This document shows, one piece after another, positions 18,253 through 26,224 of a stretch of DNA of 53,183 bases. Each line of letters begins with the position of its first letter. The first letter of the stretch is position 1. The notes below the pieces were generated by a model that ran no database searches, had not been told where the DNA came from, and saw only the letters and a program-made list of their open reading frames with translations. Where the stretch lies: positions 1 through 53,183 of the forward strand of contig WQYX01000024.1 of the NCBI GenBank assembly GCA_009781005.1, given 5' to 3'. This stretch comes from Polyangiaceae bacterium. GTDB taxonomy: Bacteria > Myxococcota_A > Polyangia > Polyangiales > Polyangiaceae. Position numbers and translations under genes: made by a program.

Positions 18253-19578
18253 ATGCATTCTGCACGATTGTTGCTCGTGACACTCTCCGCGGCGTTCGCC
18301 CTGTCGTTCTCGGACGCTCCTGCGCACGCCGAGCCGTATGATGAGCTGCCTCCGTGGGCAGAGAACGGGGACTTGCCCGTGCCGTCGTGGGCGCGATCGG
18401 TTGCGCCGAACAGAGCGGACGCGGCGATCTACGCAAGGCCGGGCAGGCTGGATGCGCGACGTGGCAGCGCGCAGCTCGGCGCGCGATTGCCTCTTTACGC
18501 AACGCTTCGTGCGAACGGTTGCCAGGGCCGATGGCTCGAAGTTGGTCCGCTCGCATGGATCTGTTCCGACGTCGCGGATTACTCCGCAGACGATCCAGTC
18601 ACGCCATCGCTCCACGCAGCACACGCACTTCCATCGCTCGACGCTACGCCGGACGACGATGGCCTTCCGTATCGGTATTACTTTGCCGGTCCCGACGGCG
18701 CGTCCGGCTTCATGAACCTCGAGACCGCTCTCGACGACGCGCCGGATCTAGATCTCGAGCCAGGCTTCGCGGTCGCCATCGTCGGAGAGCAATCGGCGCA
18801 TGGCGAGACGTGGGGCAAGACGAAGAAGGGCCGATGGATCGCCATGCGCGAACTCATCGCCGCCCGGCCTTCGACATTTCACGGAGAGCTCCTCGCGGGA
18901 GGCGCACTCGACTTTGCATGGATCTCGGCGGACAACGCAAAAACCTTTGCCGAGCCAAAGCCCGGCAAGCCAACGGGCTCACGCGCGCGCTTCGAGCGCG
19001 TCACGATCTACGAAAAAGAGACCGCGAAGAGCGACGTGATGCTCCGCGTGTCGGAGGACTCCGCGCCCGCGGTGTGGATGCGCGCGCGGGACTTGTCGAG
19101 ACCCACGATCAGCACGCCGCCCGTCGAGGCCGGCGGCGAGACATCGAAGGAGCGCTGGATGGATGTAGATCTCACGCAACAGACGCTCGTGGCCTACGAA
19201 GGCACAACTCCGGTCTTCGCAACACTCGTGTCGACGGGCAGAGGACCTGCGGGCAGCGATTTTGCGACCAACGTGGGCACGCACCGGCTGTGGGTGAAGA
19301 TCTTCACGACGAAGATGGACAATCTCGACCAGGAAGACGCCACACACCACTACGATCTCGAGGATGTTCCGTACGTGCAGTTCTTCGACAAGGCGATCGC
19401 TCTGCACGGCGCGTTCTGGCACGGCGACTTCGGACACGTGCACAGCCACGGATGCGTGAACCTCTCGCCGCTGGACGCTCGCTGGCTCTTTGCGTTCACA
19501 GAGCCGCACTTGCCACTCGGATGGATCGCCGTGCTACCAACGAAGCTCGAGCCGGGCACCGTCATCCGGGTTCGATGA
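18253..19578 (+). CDS. Secreted L,D-transpeptidase (YkuD domain)
   Basis: 441 residues. A signal peptide (MHSARLLLVTLSAAFALSFS, cleavage after AHA near 26) and about 270 residues of unassigned exported sequence are followed by a YkuD domain starting near DVDLTQQTLVAYEG. The catalytic signature is HGAFWHGDFGHVHSHGCVNL, with nucleophile Cys401 and the conserved histidines. These enzymes make 3-3 peptidoglycan cross-links or attach proteins to peptidoglycan in the periplasm. The sequence inserted around KIFTTKMDNLDQEDATHHY is the usual YkuD lid variation. It lies 5 bases after the GAF kinase gene. Confidence 0.9.
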   Translation: MHSARLLLVTLSAAFALSFSDAPAHAEPYDELPPWAENGDLPVPSWARSVAPNRADAAIYARPGRLDARRGSAQLGARLPLYATLRANGCQGRWLEVGPLAWICSDVADYSADDPVTPSLHAAHALPSLDATPDDDGLPYRYYFAGPDGASGFMNLETALDDAPDLDLEPGFAVAIVGEQSAHGETWGKTKKGRWIAMRELIAARPSTFHGELLAGGALDFAWISADNAKTFAEPKPGKPTGSRARFERVTIYEKETAKSDVMLRVSEDSAPAVWMRARDLSRPTISTPPVEAGGETSKERWMDVDLTQQTLVAYEGTTPVFATLVSTGRGPAGSDFATNVGTHRLWVKIFTTKMDNLDQEDATHHYDLEDVPYVQFFDKAIALHGAFWHGDFGHVHSHGCVNLSPLDARWLFAFTEPHLPLGWIAVLPTKLEPGTVIRVR

Positions 19579-19614
19579 GAGCAATTCGCTCGCGACGGCT
19601 GGTAAACATGCTCT
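19578..19614. repeat. Family B half-element with a short AGAGCA/TGCTCT stem
   Basis: On the minus strand: AGAGCATGTTTACCAGCC, GTCGCGA, GCGAAT, then TGCTCT. The first 31 bases match the 3' outer arm and conserved loop seen in B1. The rest of the element is missing, and the ends still pair (AGAGCA with TGCTCT). It starts at the L,D-transpeptidase stop codon and ends 16 bases before the DUF486 start. Confidence 0.7.
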
Positions 19615-19630
19615 GAAAATTAGGAATCCA

Positions 19631-20002
19631 ATGAATTCGTCGATCTACGCGGTGCTTCTGTTGATTGCCTCCAATGCGTTTATGACCTTTGCATGGTACG
19701 GACATCTACGGATGACGGAGTTCGCTTGGTTTCGCGCCCTGCCAATCATCGGCGTCATTCTGTTTAGCTGGGGCATTGCCTTTTTTGAATACTGCTGCCA
19801 GGTGCCCGCAAATAGAATCGGCTACCAAGGAAACGGCGGACCGTTTTCCTTGATACAACTGAAAATCATTCAAGAAGCCGTCAGCCTGGGCGTTTTCGTC
19901 GTCATCACGGTTTTGCTTTTTCGGACGGAAACGTTTCGCCTCAATCATATCTTGTCGTTCCTCCTGATTTTGTGCGCGGTGTATTTGGCATTCAAGAAAT
20001 AG
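19631..20002 (+). CDS. DMT-family membrane protein (DUF486)
   Basis: 123 residues, four hydrophobic helices: AVLLLIASNAFMTFAWYGHL, FRALPIIGVILFSWGIAFFEYC, IQEAVSLGVFVVITVLLF and LNHILSFLLILCAVYLAFK. The motif FFEYCCQVPANRIGY is characteristic of DUF486. Function is unknown; it is a small relative of drug/metabolite transporters. Base composition is clearly lower in GC than both neighbours (about half GC on the lines I counted), and it follows a repeat half-element, both consistent with acquisition by transfer. ATG 19631 is chosen because upstream frame residues come from the L,D-transpeptidase region. Confidence 0.85.
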   Translation: MNSSIYAVLLLIASNAFMTFAWYGHLRMTEFAWFRALPIIGVILFSWGIAFFEYCCQVPANRIGYQGNGGPFSLIQLKIIQEAVSLGVFVVITVLLFRTETFRLNHILSFLLILCAVYLAFKK

Positions 20003-20013
20003 GGCACGTCCTC

Positions 20014-21069
20014 ATGGCCGATCTTTCGTTCTCCGCCGCGACGATCGCGGATCTCCGGTTGCGTCACTCCCACTTCCTCGCCACGCGCCTCACGGACGAG
20101 CGCGCTCGCGAGGATTTCGTGCGATCGTTCGACGGAGCCTACGATCACGTCGTTGGGCAGCGCGTATGCGACGTGATCGATCCGCACGCGCTCGCCACCG
20201 GCATCATTGCACTCTGCACACAAAAGAACGTCGCTCGTTTCGGCGCGCCGATCGGCCATGACGTGCATCGACGGGTGCTCGCGGTGCTGAAAAACGACAA
20301 CACGAAAGTTGGCGCCTACGTCCCCAGGGCGGCACGCGCCGCCATCGACACCATCGTCTCGCAACCGGCGCTCATTCCCGAAGCACTCATCCGGCGCATC
20401 TTCGATCAAGAAGCTGCCGAGGAAGTCTTGCGCGACGTGCTCTACGACGCTCTCCGTGAGTTCAACGAAAGCGTCAATCCGTTCTTCGCGGAGTGGGGTC
20501 TGCCCGGACTACTCAAGCGCTTCATGCCCATTGGCGCGGGCACCTTGCTCAAGTCGCTTGGCTCCGTGCGCGCCGAGTTCGACAAGCGCCTCGATCCCGA
20601 GATACGCAGATTCCTCCTTGGTTTCTCGCGCAACGCGAAGGTCAAGATCGCAAACTTCGTTGTTGCGCACGGCTCGGATCCCAAGTTCATCGCGCTTCGC
20701 AAGAACATCGCGCTCTTCATCTACGAAGAGACGCTGGCCGAGATCGTCTCGTGCGTAACCGACGACGTCTGCGCCGAAACTGACCGCGCCATTGCTGCCG
20801 TGGTCCTCGAGGTGGCTGCGCACGAAGAGCCACGAAAGCACCTTACCGAGGCGCTCACCGCGTTCGTCGACGAACACGGTGACAAGACCATCGGCGCATG
20901 GCTCAACTCCCTCGGGATCACCGAGCGACCCGATCTCACGCCGCTCGCCGAGCTCCTCTGGCCGCACGTTCGCACGCTGCTCACGAGCCCACCAGCGCGC
21001 GCGTTCATCGAGAAGATCAGCGACGAATTTTTCTCGAGCCTTGATAGTGAACGTGTTCTTGGCGCTTAA
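20014..21069 (+). CDS. Uncharacterised helical protein
   Basis: 351 residues, all predicted alpha-helical, with no signal peptide, membrane helix or catalytic motif I recognise. Features seen: LRLRHSHFLATRLTDERARED near the start, a central NPFFAEWGLPGLLKRFMPIG, DPEIRRFLLGFSRNAK, and a C-terminal PARAFIEKISDEFF. I take ATG 20014 (MADLSFSA) as the start, 11 bases after the DUF486 stop codon. A strong bidirectional terminator hairpin follows its stop codon by 4 bases. I cannot assign a function. Confidence 0.65.
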   Translation: MADLSFSAATIADLRLRHSHFLATRLTDERAREDFVRSFDGAYDHVVGQRVCDVIDPHALATGIIALCTQKNVARFGAPIGHDVHRRVLAVLKNDNTKVGAYVPRAARAAIDTIVSQPALIPEALIRRIFDQEAAEEVLRDVLYDALREFNESVNPFFAEWGLPGLLKRFMPIGAGTLLKSLGSVRAEFDKRLDPEIRRFLLGFSRNAKVKIANFVVAHGSDPKFIALRKNIALFIYEETLAEIVSCVTDDVCAETDRAIAAVVLEVAAHEEPRKHLTEALTAFVDEHGDKTIGAWLNSLGITERPDLTPLAELLWPHVRTLLTSPPARAFIEKISDEFFSSLDSERVLGA

Positions 21070-21073
21070 GCGC

Positions 21074-21108
21074 AAAAGCCCGCATCGCACGAGGCGAAGC
21101 GGGCTTTT
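21074..21108. terminator. Bidirectional intrinsic terminator
   Basis: A perfect 10-bp stem AAAAGCCCGC (21074-21083) / GCGGGCTTTT (21099-21108) with a 15-base loop. The flanking A-run and T-run make it work in either direction. It separates the convergent gene ending at 21069 and atpE ending at 21130. Confidence 0.9.
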
Positions 21109-21129
21109 ACGTGTGCATCGCGGAAAGGG

Positions 21130-21474
21130 TTACTTGCTGGCCAAACCCTGCAGGAAGAACGCGATGACGAAGCTGAGAAGAACGAGCGACTCGATGAGCG
21201 CGAGGCCGAGAATCATCGGCGTCTGGATGCGTGCCGCGGCGCCCGGGTTGCGTGAAATGCCTTCGAGTGCGGCCGCGGCTGCTTTGCCTTGACCCATGGC
21301 TCCACCCAAAACGCCGAGGGCGATGGCGAAGCCCGCGCCGGCTGCCGCCCACGTCTTCACGTTGAATTCGTTGGCGCCGCCCGCATGACCGGCCTCCTGG
21401 GCGAATGCCGCGAGAGGAACGAGGAACGCGGCGACGAAGGTGAGAGCAGCGGTGCCCAGCTTGCGGTTATTCAT
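21130..21474 (-). CDS. atpE: ATP synthase Fo subunit c
   Basis: 114 residues. An N-terminal signal-like segment (residues 4-26, ending AAFAQ) precedes the two transmembrane helices, as in several deltaproteobacterial c subunits. Helix 1 is [27 protein letters not shown], the polar loop is EGISRNP, and helix 2 carries the ion-binding Glu95 in [14 protein letters not shown]. Gln62 and the Glu-Ser pair are part of the Na+-coordinating set known from sodium-translocating enzymes. It is last in the cluster after atpB (161-base gap) and is terminated by the shared hairpin. The b, delta and F1 subunit genes are not in this window. Confidence 0.93.
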   Translation of the reverse strand: MNNRKLGTAALTFVAAFLVPLAAFAQEAGHAGGANEFNVKTWAAAGAGFAIALGVLGGAMGQGKAAAAALEGISRNPGAAARIQTPMILGLALIESLVLLSFVIAFFLQGLASK

Positions 21475-21635
21475 CGTAACAACTCCTGTTTGGAAGCTCT
21501 CTGAGAGGTATTGGCAACCCGATTCCGGGCCATGTTTGCTGCCGAGACACTCTGCCCGGCGGAGAAATCAGTGGACGCGCTCTTAGTCGGTTTTCGGAAG
21601 CGTGGCTATGGAAAGATCTTTTTCACGAGAAGACG

Positions 21636-22517
21636 TTAAGCGTGGGCCTTACCGCCATGGGCATGGCCAGCCTCATGGCCGGTCTCATGATGGTGATGTT
21701 CGTCGTGAACTTCGGTGGCAAGCGTGATGTAGATCGACGTGAGCAGGCAAAACACCAAGACCTGAACGACAACGACGAGTGTGCCGAGAATCATGATGGG
21801 GATCGGCACGAAGAGCGCAAACGCGCCGAGCGAAATTGACACGAGAAGATGGTCGACCGCCATGTTCAGCATGAGACGAATGCTGAGCGTGAAGGGACGG
21901 ATGATGAATGTCGAGATGAACTCGACGACGAAGACGATGATGTTGATGGGCAGTGCGGCAATGCCCAACCACGGACCGGCGAGGTGCTTGACGAACCCGA
22001 CGCCTTGCGCCTTGAAACCATAGAACGTGAAGGATACGAGCACCACGAGCGCGCAGCCGATGGTGATGTTCCACGTAGAGGTCGGCGGCATGAAGCCGGG
22101 AACGAGACCGAGCGAGTTCGAGAACAAGACGAAGACAGCGGCCGTACCCACGACGGGGAAGTATTTCTTCGCCCGGGTCGGCCCCATCATGTCTTTCATC
22201 ATGTTGTAGAAGTAACCAATCACGAGCTCGAAAAACGTCCGCAGCGAGAGCTTCTCGTCGGGGATGATGGACTTCTCGTGATCGGTGAGCTGCGGCTTCA
22301 CGATTAGCGCCAAGACGATCAAGAGCAACGCGACGAAGAGACTCGCGATGAGCGGCTCAGCCCCGTGCGCATCCACCGGCTTGTGCCCGAGAGCCGTGAC
22401 GCCGAAGTTGTGCATGTTCTCGCCAAGAGCAGGGAACATGGCGATCAAGTAGCTAAAGAACGACGTGTGCTCGGGCATGCTCGCAGGACGCTCCATAACA
22501 CGAAGCAAAACGCTCAT
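21636..22517 (-). CDS. atpB: ATP synthase Fo subunit a
   Basis: 293 residues. The ion-channel helix contains FTLSIRLMLNMAVDHLLV with the essential Arg, and a second signature is PINIIVFVVEFIS before it. Other family segments are FFELVIGYFYNMMKDMMG, YFPVVGTAAVFVLFSNSLGLVPG and LLTSIYITLATE. The C-terminus ends in a histidine-rich tail (DEHHHHETGHEAGHAHGGKAHA) that is not part of the core fold. It lies 61 bases downstream of the AtpI-like gene; that gap contains a GC-rich hairpin repeat. Confidence 0.93.
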   Translation of the reverse strand: MSVLLRVMERPASMPEHTSFFSYLIAMFPALGENMHNFGVTALGHKPVDAHGAEPLIASLFVALLLIVLALIVKPQLTDHEKSIIPDEKLSLRTFFELVIGYFYNMMKDMMGPTRAKKYFPVVGTAAVFVLFSNSLGLVPGFMPPTSTWNITIGCALVVLVSFTFYGFKAQGVGFVKHLAGPWLGIAALPINIIVFVVEFISTFIIRPFTLSIRLMLNMAVDHLLVSISLGAFALFVPIPIMILGTLVVVVQVLVFCLLTSIYITLATEVHDEHHHHETGHEAGHAHGGKAHA

Positions 22518-22547
22518 GGAAAAATAAGAAATCGATAAAATTGCACG

Positions 22548-22577
22548 CGCGGCGAGCGAAGCGAGACGCGCGGTGGG
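22548..22577. repeat. GC-rich hairpin repeat (same type as at 2.05 kb)
   Basis: CACGCGCGGCGAGCGAAGCG followed by AGACGCGCGGTG. The outer CGCGCG ends can pair and the tip is GAGCGAAGCGAG. The block at 2049-2077 differs by one base (GGTGAGCG versus GGCGAGCG). It lies between the atpI-like and atpB genes inside an otherwise continuous operon. Confidence 0.7.
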
Positions 22578-22578
22578 C

Positions 22579-23055
22579 CTAGCGTGGTGAGAGCGCCGTC
22601 GCGAGGGTGCTCACCACGATGCCGAGGGGCATCGCGCCATAGCCAACCACGAACGAGATTGGTTCGGCGATCTTTCGAGCCAACAACAACCAGATCACGC
22701 CAAAAAGAATGAAGATCTTCAGGACTGCAAACACGCCCCACACGAGGCCTCCACGCTTGCCTTCGCGTTCGTGGACCGACGATTCATCTGCAGTCTCGCC
22801 GTGCTCATCGTGTGCAGGAGTGCTCGTCGCGCCGCCGTCACTCGCGTTCTTATCCGGTGGAACGATGAGCGACGTGATGATCGCTCGCATGGCAAGCAAG
22901 TTCGCAACGGCGACGACGGCGCCAAGAGCTACCGAGAGAGAACTCCGTGCGCCCTCGATCACGTAAGCGGCGAGCGTAAGACAAAGACCGATCCCCGCCG
23001 CGAAGATTGCGGCGGTCGTTGCTCCGTTGTTGGGACGCGCGCTGGGCGTCCTCAT
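22579..23055 (-). CDS. AtpI-like Fo-associated membrane protein
   Basis: 158 residues with four likely transmembrane segments: AAIFAAGIGLCLTLAAYVIE, SVALGAVVAVANLLAMRAI, VWGVFAVLKIFILFGVIWLLL and PISFVVGYGAMPLGIVVS. A hydrophilic Asp/Glu/His-rich loop (about 68-100) sits in the middle. Position (upstream of atpB, downstream of atpZ) and topology fit the AtpI family, which helps c-ring assembly and Mg2+ supply. Sequence resemblance is weak, so the name rests on context. Its ATG overlaps the AtpZ stop codon by one base (TGATG). Confidence 0.72.
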   Translation of the reverse strand: MRTPSARPNNGATTAAIFAAGIGLCLTLAAYVIEGARSSLSVALGAVVAVANLLAMRAIITSLIVPPDKNASDGGATSTPAHDEHGETADESSVHEREGKRGGLVWGVFAVLKIFILFGVIWLLLARKIAEPISFVVGYGAMPLGIVVSTLATALSPR

Positions 23056-23354
23056 CACGGCGTTCCCTTTGGCGGCTCGTCGTCGTCGTTTTCCTCGGGC
23101 GGAGCCCACGGATCTTCGCCGCGTTCGAGACGCTCTTCGTTTTCGATGTCGCGCTGCATTTGCTTGGCCGCAACGAACAGCGTGCGGAAGCCCGCGTAGC
23201 AGCCGATGAAAAAACCAACGATCGCGAGGAAATGCGTGTCGAGCTTGCGATCGAGCCAGCGGCCGCCGTAGTAGCCAACGGCGATGGACGCGAGCAGCTC
23301 GAAGCCGAGGGAGCCATACCGCCCAAAGGCTTTCATCCCTCGCATCGACGCCAT
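23055..23354 (-). CDS. AtpZ/AtpI-like Fo accessory protein
   Basis: 99 residues. FGRYGSLGFELLASIAVGYYGGRWLDRKLDTHFLAIVGFFIGCYAGFRTLF is the two-helix AtpZ signature, followed by a charged tail (NEERLERGEDPWAPPEENDDDEPPKG). The start at 23354 (MASMRGM) is chosen because GAGAGG lies about 7 bases upstream; ATG 23345 and 23336 are alternatives. It is the first gene of the four-gene Fo cluster and diverges from the outer-membrane protein gene at 23503, leaving a 148-base promoter region. Confidence 0.85.
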   Translation of the reverse strand: MASMRGMKAFGRYGSLGFELLASIAVGYYGGRWLDRKLDTHFLAIVGFFIGCYAGFRTLFVAAKQMQRDIENEERLERGEDPWAPPEENDDDEPPKGTP

Positions 23355-23502
23355 CGACGTGCCTCTCAAGCACCACGACTGCGCATCGTCAACCGACGTT
23401 ACGTGCAATCTGCAACCATATGGTTGCGCGGCATGAATGTCATTCTGCTCGCGCGCTCTTGTTTTCATCGGCTTTCCGGTAAACTGTTTTTCGAGGTGGC
23501 TC

Positions 23503-24444
23503 ATGCGTCTCTTCCAGATCGGTTTTTGTTGCGCGTCCGTTGTCCTTCCAGCGAGTGCCTTTGCGCAAACACCCCCTCCGCTCCCTCCGCCCGAACCACA
23601 GACAGCGCAACCTCCGCCACCGGCGCCGTCCGATGCGGCGCCGTCGCCGCCGCCAAATCAGCACGTCTATTCGCAGCCGCAGTATCAAACTCCTTCCGCG
23701 TACCCGCCGCCGCCACCGCCACCTCCCCCACCTCCCCCACCTCCCCCACCGTACCCGCCTCCGCCGCCGCGCGCGCGGACCCGTCTTTACGCGCCGGCGA
23801 ACGGCGAAGCCGGCGGGGAGACGCGCGCGCCAAAGTATGCACTCTGGGCTGGCGCGCGCCTCAGCTACATAGGCTTCGGCGGCAGCTTCTACGATAACTC
23901 TCTTGGCAAGGCCGAGACCTCGGGCAACTTCGTCGGCACCGGCGTTGCGCCAGAATTCGATATTGGCGCTCGCATTTCGTATCGCTATATCCCATTCGCT
24001 TTCTGGGAGCACGGCTTTCTTGCCCCCGGGCACCGTTTCCAAGGGGATAACGCTACCGCGTCCACGGACTACTACGGCGTGGGTTTTCGTTTCCTGAGCG
24101 GCGACGTCAACTCCGTTGCGTTTCTCTCCGAAATCGCGATTGGCGAGCGCGTTATTTCGGTCACGAGCAACGGCAGTACTTTCAGGATGAGGGGAATCGA
24201 ATTCTTCAAGCTCGGATTCGGAGCGGAGATTCGCATCCATTCGGTCTTTACCATTGAACCGGTCCTCAGCATTTCTACCGGAATGCTCACCGATACGGAA
24301 GGGACGGTGAAGTTCAGCGCCAACGGGTCAAGGGATGGCATCACGCAGCCAGACTTCAGATACGGCGACACGATTAGCGACAATCGCGCTTACATCATGG
24401 TGAGTCTCGGAGTTGGGGCGCACTTCGACGTGTTTGGCAAATAA
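23503..24444 (+). CDS. Outer-membrane beta-barrel protein with proline-rich linker
   Basis: 313 residues. Signal peptide MRLFQIGFCCASVVLPASAFA (cleavage near 21); then about 85 residues dominated by proline, including runs of 11-17 prolines near residues 65-88; then a barrel-like domain of about 200 residues with alternating hydrophobic strands (YALWAGARLSYIGFGG, GVAPEFDIGARISYRYIPFAF, VSLGVGAHFDVFGK). The linker could span periplasm or peptidoglycan. The function is unknown. GAGGTGG upstream of ATG 23503 supports the start. Confidence 0.75.
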   Translation: MRLFQIGFCCASVVLPASAFAQTPPPLPPPEPQTAQPPPPAPSDAAPSPPPNQHVYSQPQYQTPSAYPPPPPPPPPPPPPPPPYPPPPPRARTRLYAPANGEAGGETRAPKYALWAGARLSYIGFGGSFYDNSLGKAETSGNFVGTGVAPEFDIGARISYRYIPFAFWEHGFLAPGHRFQGDNATASTDYYGVGFRFLSGDVNSVAFLSEIAIGERVISVTSNGSTFRMRGIEFFKLGFGAEIRIHSVFTIEPVLSISTGMLTDTEGTVKFSANGSRDGITQPDFRYGDTISDNRAYIMVSLGVGAHFDVFGK

Positions 24445-24462
24445 CCACCAAAGCATCGAATA

Positions 24463-24535
24463 AGGGGCGGCCACAGGGGGCCGCCCCTACGAACGCGTTC
24501 TGTCGGTTGTAGGGGCAGGCCCCAGTGCCTGCCCC
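24463..24535. terminator. Two consecutive GC-rich hairpins between convergent genes
   Basis: Hairpin 1: AGGGGCGGCC (24463-24472) with GGCCGCCCCT (24479-24488), loop ACAGGG. Hairpin 2: GGGGCAGGC (24512-24520) with GCCTGCCCC (24527-24535), loop CCCAGT. The two stems are different sequences of the same style, separated by GAACGCGTTCTGTCGGTTG. No T-run follows, so they may be REP-like repeats acting as transcription barriers rather than textbook terminators. Confidence 0.6.
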
Positions 24536-24563
24536 GCGTCGCGCGTCTTCCCCGAGGCCCGGG

Positions 24564-25202
24564 CTAACCGTGCACGTGGCGCGTGATGGCAACGCGCTCC
24601 GCGATCATGAGTCGGAGTTTCGCAAGGGCACGCGCGCGATGCGAGACGTGGTTCTTCTCGTCATCAGACAGTTCCGCCATGGTGCGATCGCCACCCTCGA
24701 CCACGAAGAGCGGATCGTAACCGAAGCCGCGGGAGCCGCGAGCGGATCGAATGATGTGCCCTTCGCACACACCATCAACGATCACGGGTGCGCCGCCGTT
24801 GACGAACGGATCGATCAGCGCCAGTACACAGCGAAAACGCGCTCCGTACGATGTTGCATCGTCTGCGATTCTGCCGAGCGCGGAGAGAAGAGCCGCGTTG
24901 TTTTCGTTGTCCGTCGCGTGTTCGCCTGCAAATCGCGCCGACCGCACGCCGGGTGCACCGCCGAGAGCATCGACTTCGAGGCCCGAGTCGTCCGCGAGCG
25001 TGAGCATCATGGTTGCTTCGGCAACAGCGCGTGCTTTCTTGATCGCGTTTTGTTCGAAGGTGTCGCCGTCCTCGACAACGGAGAACTCGTGCTGAATCAC
25101 GTCGCGCAGCCCGAGCACTTCGATGTCGAGTCCCGACAAGAGCGCACGAAACTCTTCGAGCTTGCCTCGGTTTTGCGTTGCAATCACGAGCGGACGCGCC
25201 AT
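24564..25202 (-). CDS. rdgB: dITP/XTP pyrophosphatase (RdgB/HAM1 family)
   Basis: 212 residues: [18 protein letters not shown] at the start (substrate-binding N and K), [14 protein letters not shown], catalytic [23 protein letters not shown], and C-terminal [32 protein letters not shown]. It hydrolyses non-canonical purine nucleoside triphosphates (ITP, XTP) to monophosphates in the cytoplasm. It is somewhat longer than E. coli RdgB because of an insert around [17 protein letters not shown]. It lies 13 bases downstream of rph; the rph-rdgB pair is a widespread operon. Confidence 0.95.
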   Translation of the reverse strand: [212 protein letters not shown]

Positions 25203-25215
25203 TCGCTATTTCTCC

Positions 25216-25980
25216 TCATGAGTGAATGAGAAGCGCGGACAGATCGACGCCCGCCGTTGCGAGCACCTTCTCCTGCGCGCGCGTCAAAGTCTCAATGCCG
25301 GTGAGCGCCAAGTCCACCATGCGCTGGAACGCGCGACGCGCGACCGGCGCACCCTCGGCCGTGCCCTGCACCTCAATCACGGCGCCCGAGCGCGTGGCAA
25401 CGAGGTTCAGATCCACGTCGGCCCTCGAATCTTCGCGATAGACAAGATCGAGTGCGAGCTCGTCATCCAGCAAACCAACACTCACCGCTGCAACGGGTTC
25501 ACGCAGCACGGGCACCTTGAGCATGCCCGCTCGCGACATCTTCGAGAGCGCAAACGTGAGCGCAACGAAGCCACCGGTGATCGATGCCGTACGCGTGCCT
25601 CCATCGGCCTCGAGCACGTCGCAGTCGATCGCGATCTGGCGCTCGCCGAGCTTGTCGAGGTCGACGGCAGCGCGCAAGGCACGCCCGACGAGGCGCTGGA
25701 TCTCTTGCGTGCGGCCGCTCGGTGCTTTGCCGCGGCCATCGCGGCTTTCACGGCGCACCGGATTCGAACGCGGATGCATCTGGTATTCGGCGGTGATCCA
25801 GCCTTTGCCTTTTCCTTCCATCCACGCGGGGACTTTCTCGTCTACCGAGGCCGTGCAGAGTACAACCGTCGATCCCGCGCGATAAAGCACGGAGCCTTCG
25901 GCCATGCGATGGAAGCCAGGGATCATTTCAACGGGTCGGAGCGCATCGAAGGCGCGACCATCGGGGCGAGAGCTAGCCAT
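25216..25980 (-). CDS. rph: Ribonuclease PH
   Basis: 254 residues: RPDGRAFDALRPVEMIPGF, GSTVVLCTASVDEKVPAWM, KGWITAEYQMHPRSN (the RNase PH signature region), GRTQEIQRLVGRALRAAVDL, QIAIDCDVLEADGGTRTASITG and the phosphate-binding VQGTAEGAP segment. It is a phosphate-dependent 3' exoribonuclease that trims tRNA 3' ends, and it forms a hexamer. The start ATG 25980 lies just downstream of a family A repeat, so its promoter must lie in or near that element. Confidence 0.95.
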   Translation of the reverse strand: MASSRPDGRAFDALRPVEMIPGFHRMAEGSVLYRAGSTVVLCTASVDEKVPAWMEGKGKGWITAEYQMHPRSNPVRRESRDGRGKAPSGRTQEIQRLVGRALRAAVDLDKLGERQIAIDCDVLEADGGTRTASITGGFVALTFALSKMSRAGMLKVPVLREPVAAVSVGLLDDELALDLVYREDSRADVDLNLVATRSGAVIEVQGTAEGAPVARRAFQRMVDLALTGIETLTRAQEKVLATAGVDLSALLIHS

Positions 25981-25989
25981 GACCTCTAT

Positions 25990-26140
25990 TCTAGACCGCT
26001 TTCAAGTTGACGCGTCTAGACCGCTTTCAAGTTGACGCGAGGTCGAGGCGGGGCCGAGGAGCGGACCGGAACAGCCTTGTATGGCTTTGAGGACCGCACC
26101 GCAGGCCCCAACGATGAGATCGCGGCAAATCGAAAGCGGT
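25990..26140. repeat. Family A structured interspersed repeat, copy A1, with duplicated left arm
   Basis: The element proper spans 26020-26140 (121 bases), from ACCGCTTTCAAGTTGACGCG to CGCGGCAAATCGAAAGCGGT, which are imperfect inverted repeats. The core carries GGGGCC...GGCCCC and AGCC-TTGTAT-GGCT stems and the ACCGCAG box. The 25-base left end TCTAGACCGCTTTCAAGTTG-ACGCG occurs twice in tandem (25990-26014 and 26015-26039), which looks like slippage or a second insertion. The element sits between the rph start and the stop codon of the outer-membrane gene. Confidence 0.85.
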
Positions 26141-26224
26141 CGCGTCCCCAAATACAAATCGAGCGTACCACCTCGCCCTTGCACGAGAATGATACGCATC
26201 GATTTGATATCAGCTCAGGCCGCG

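Noticed and set aside
26020..26140. Insertion sequence or transposon
   Set aside because: The 121-base element has inverted ends but no coding capacity and no clear target-site duplication. At most it is a non-autonomous element.
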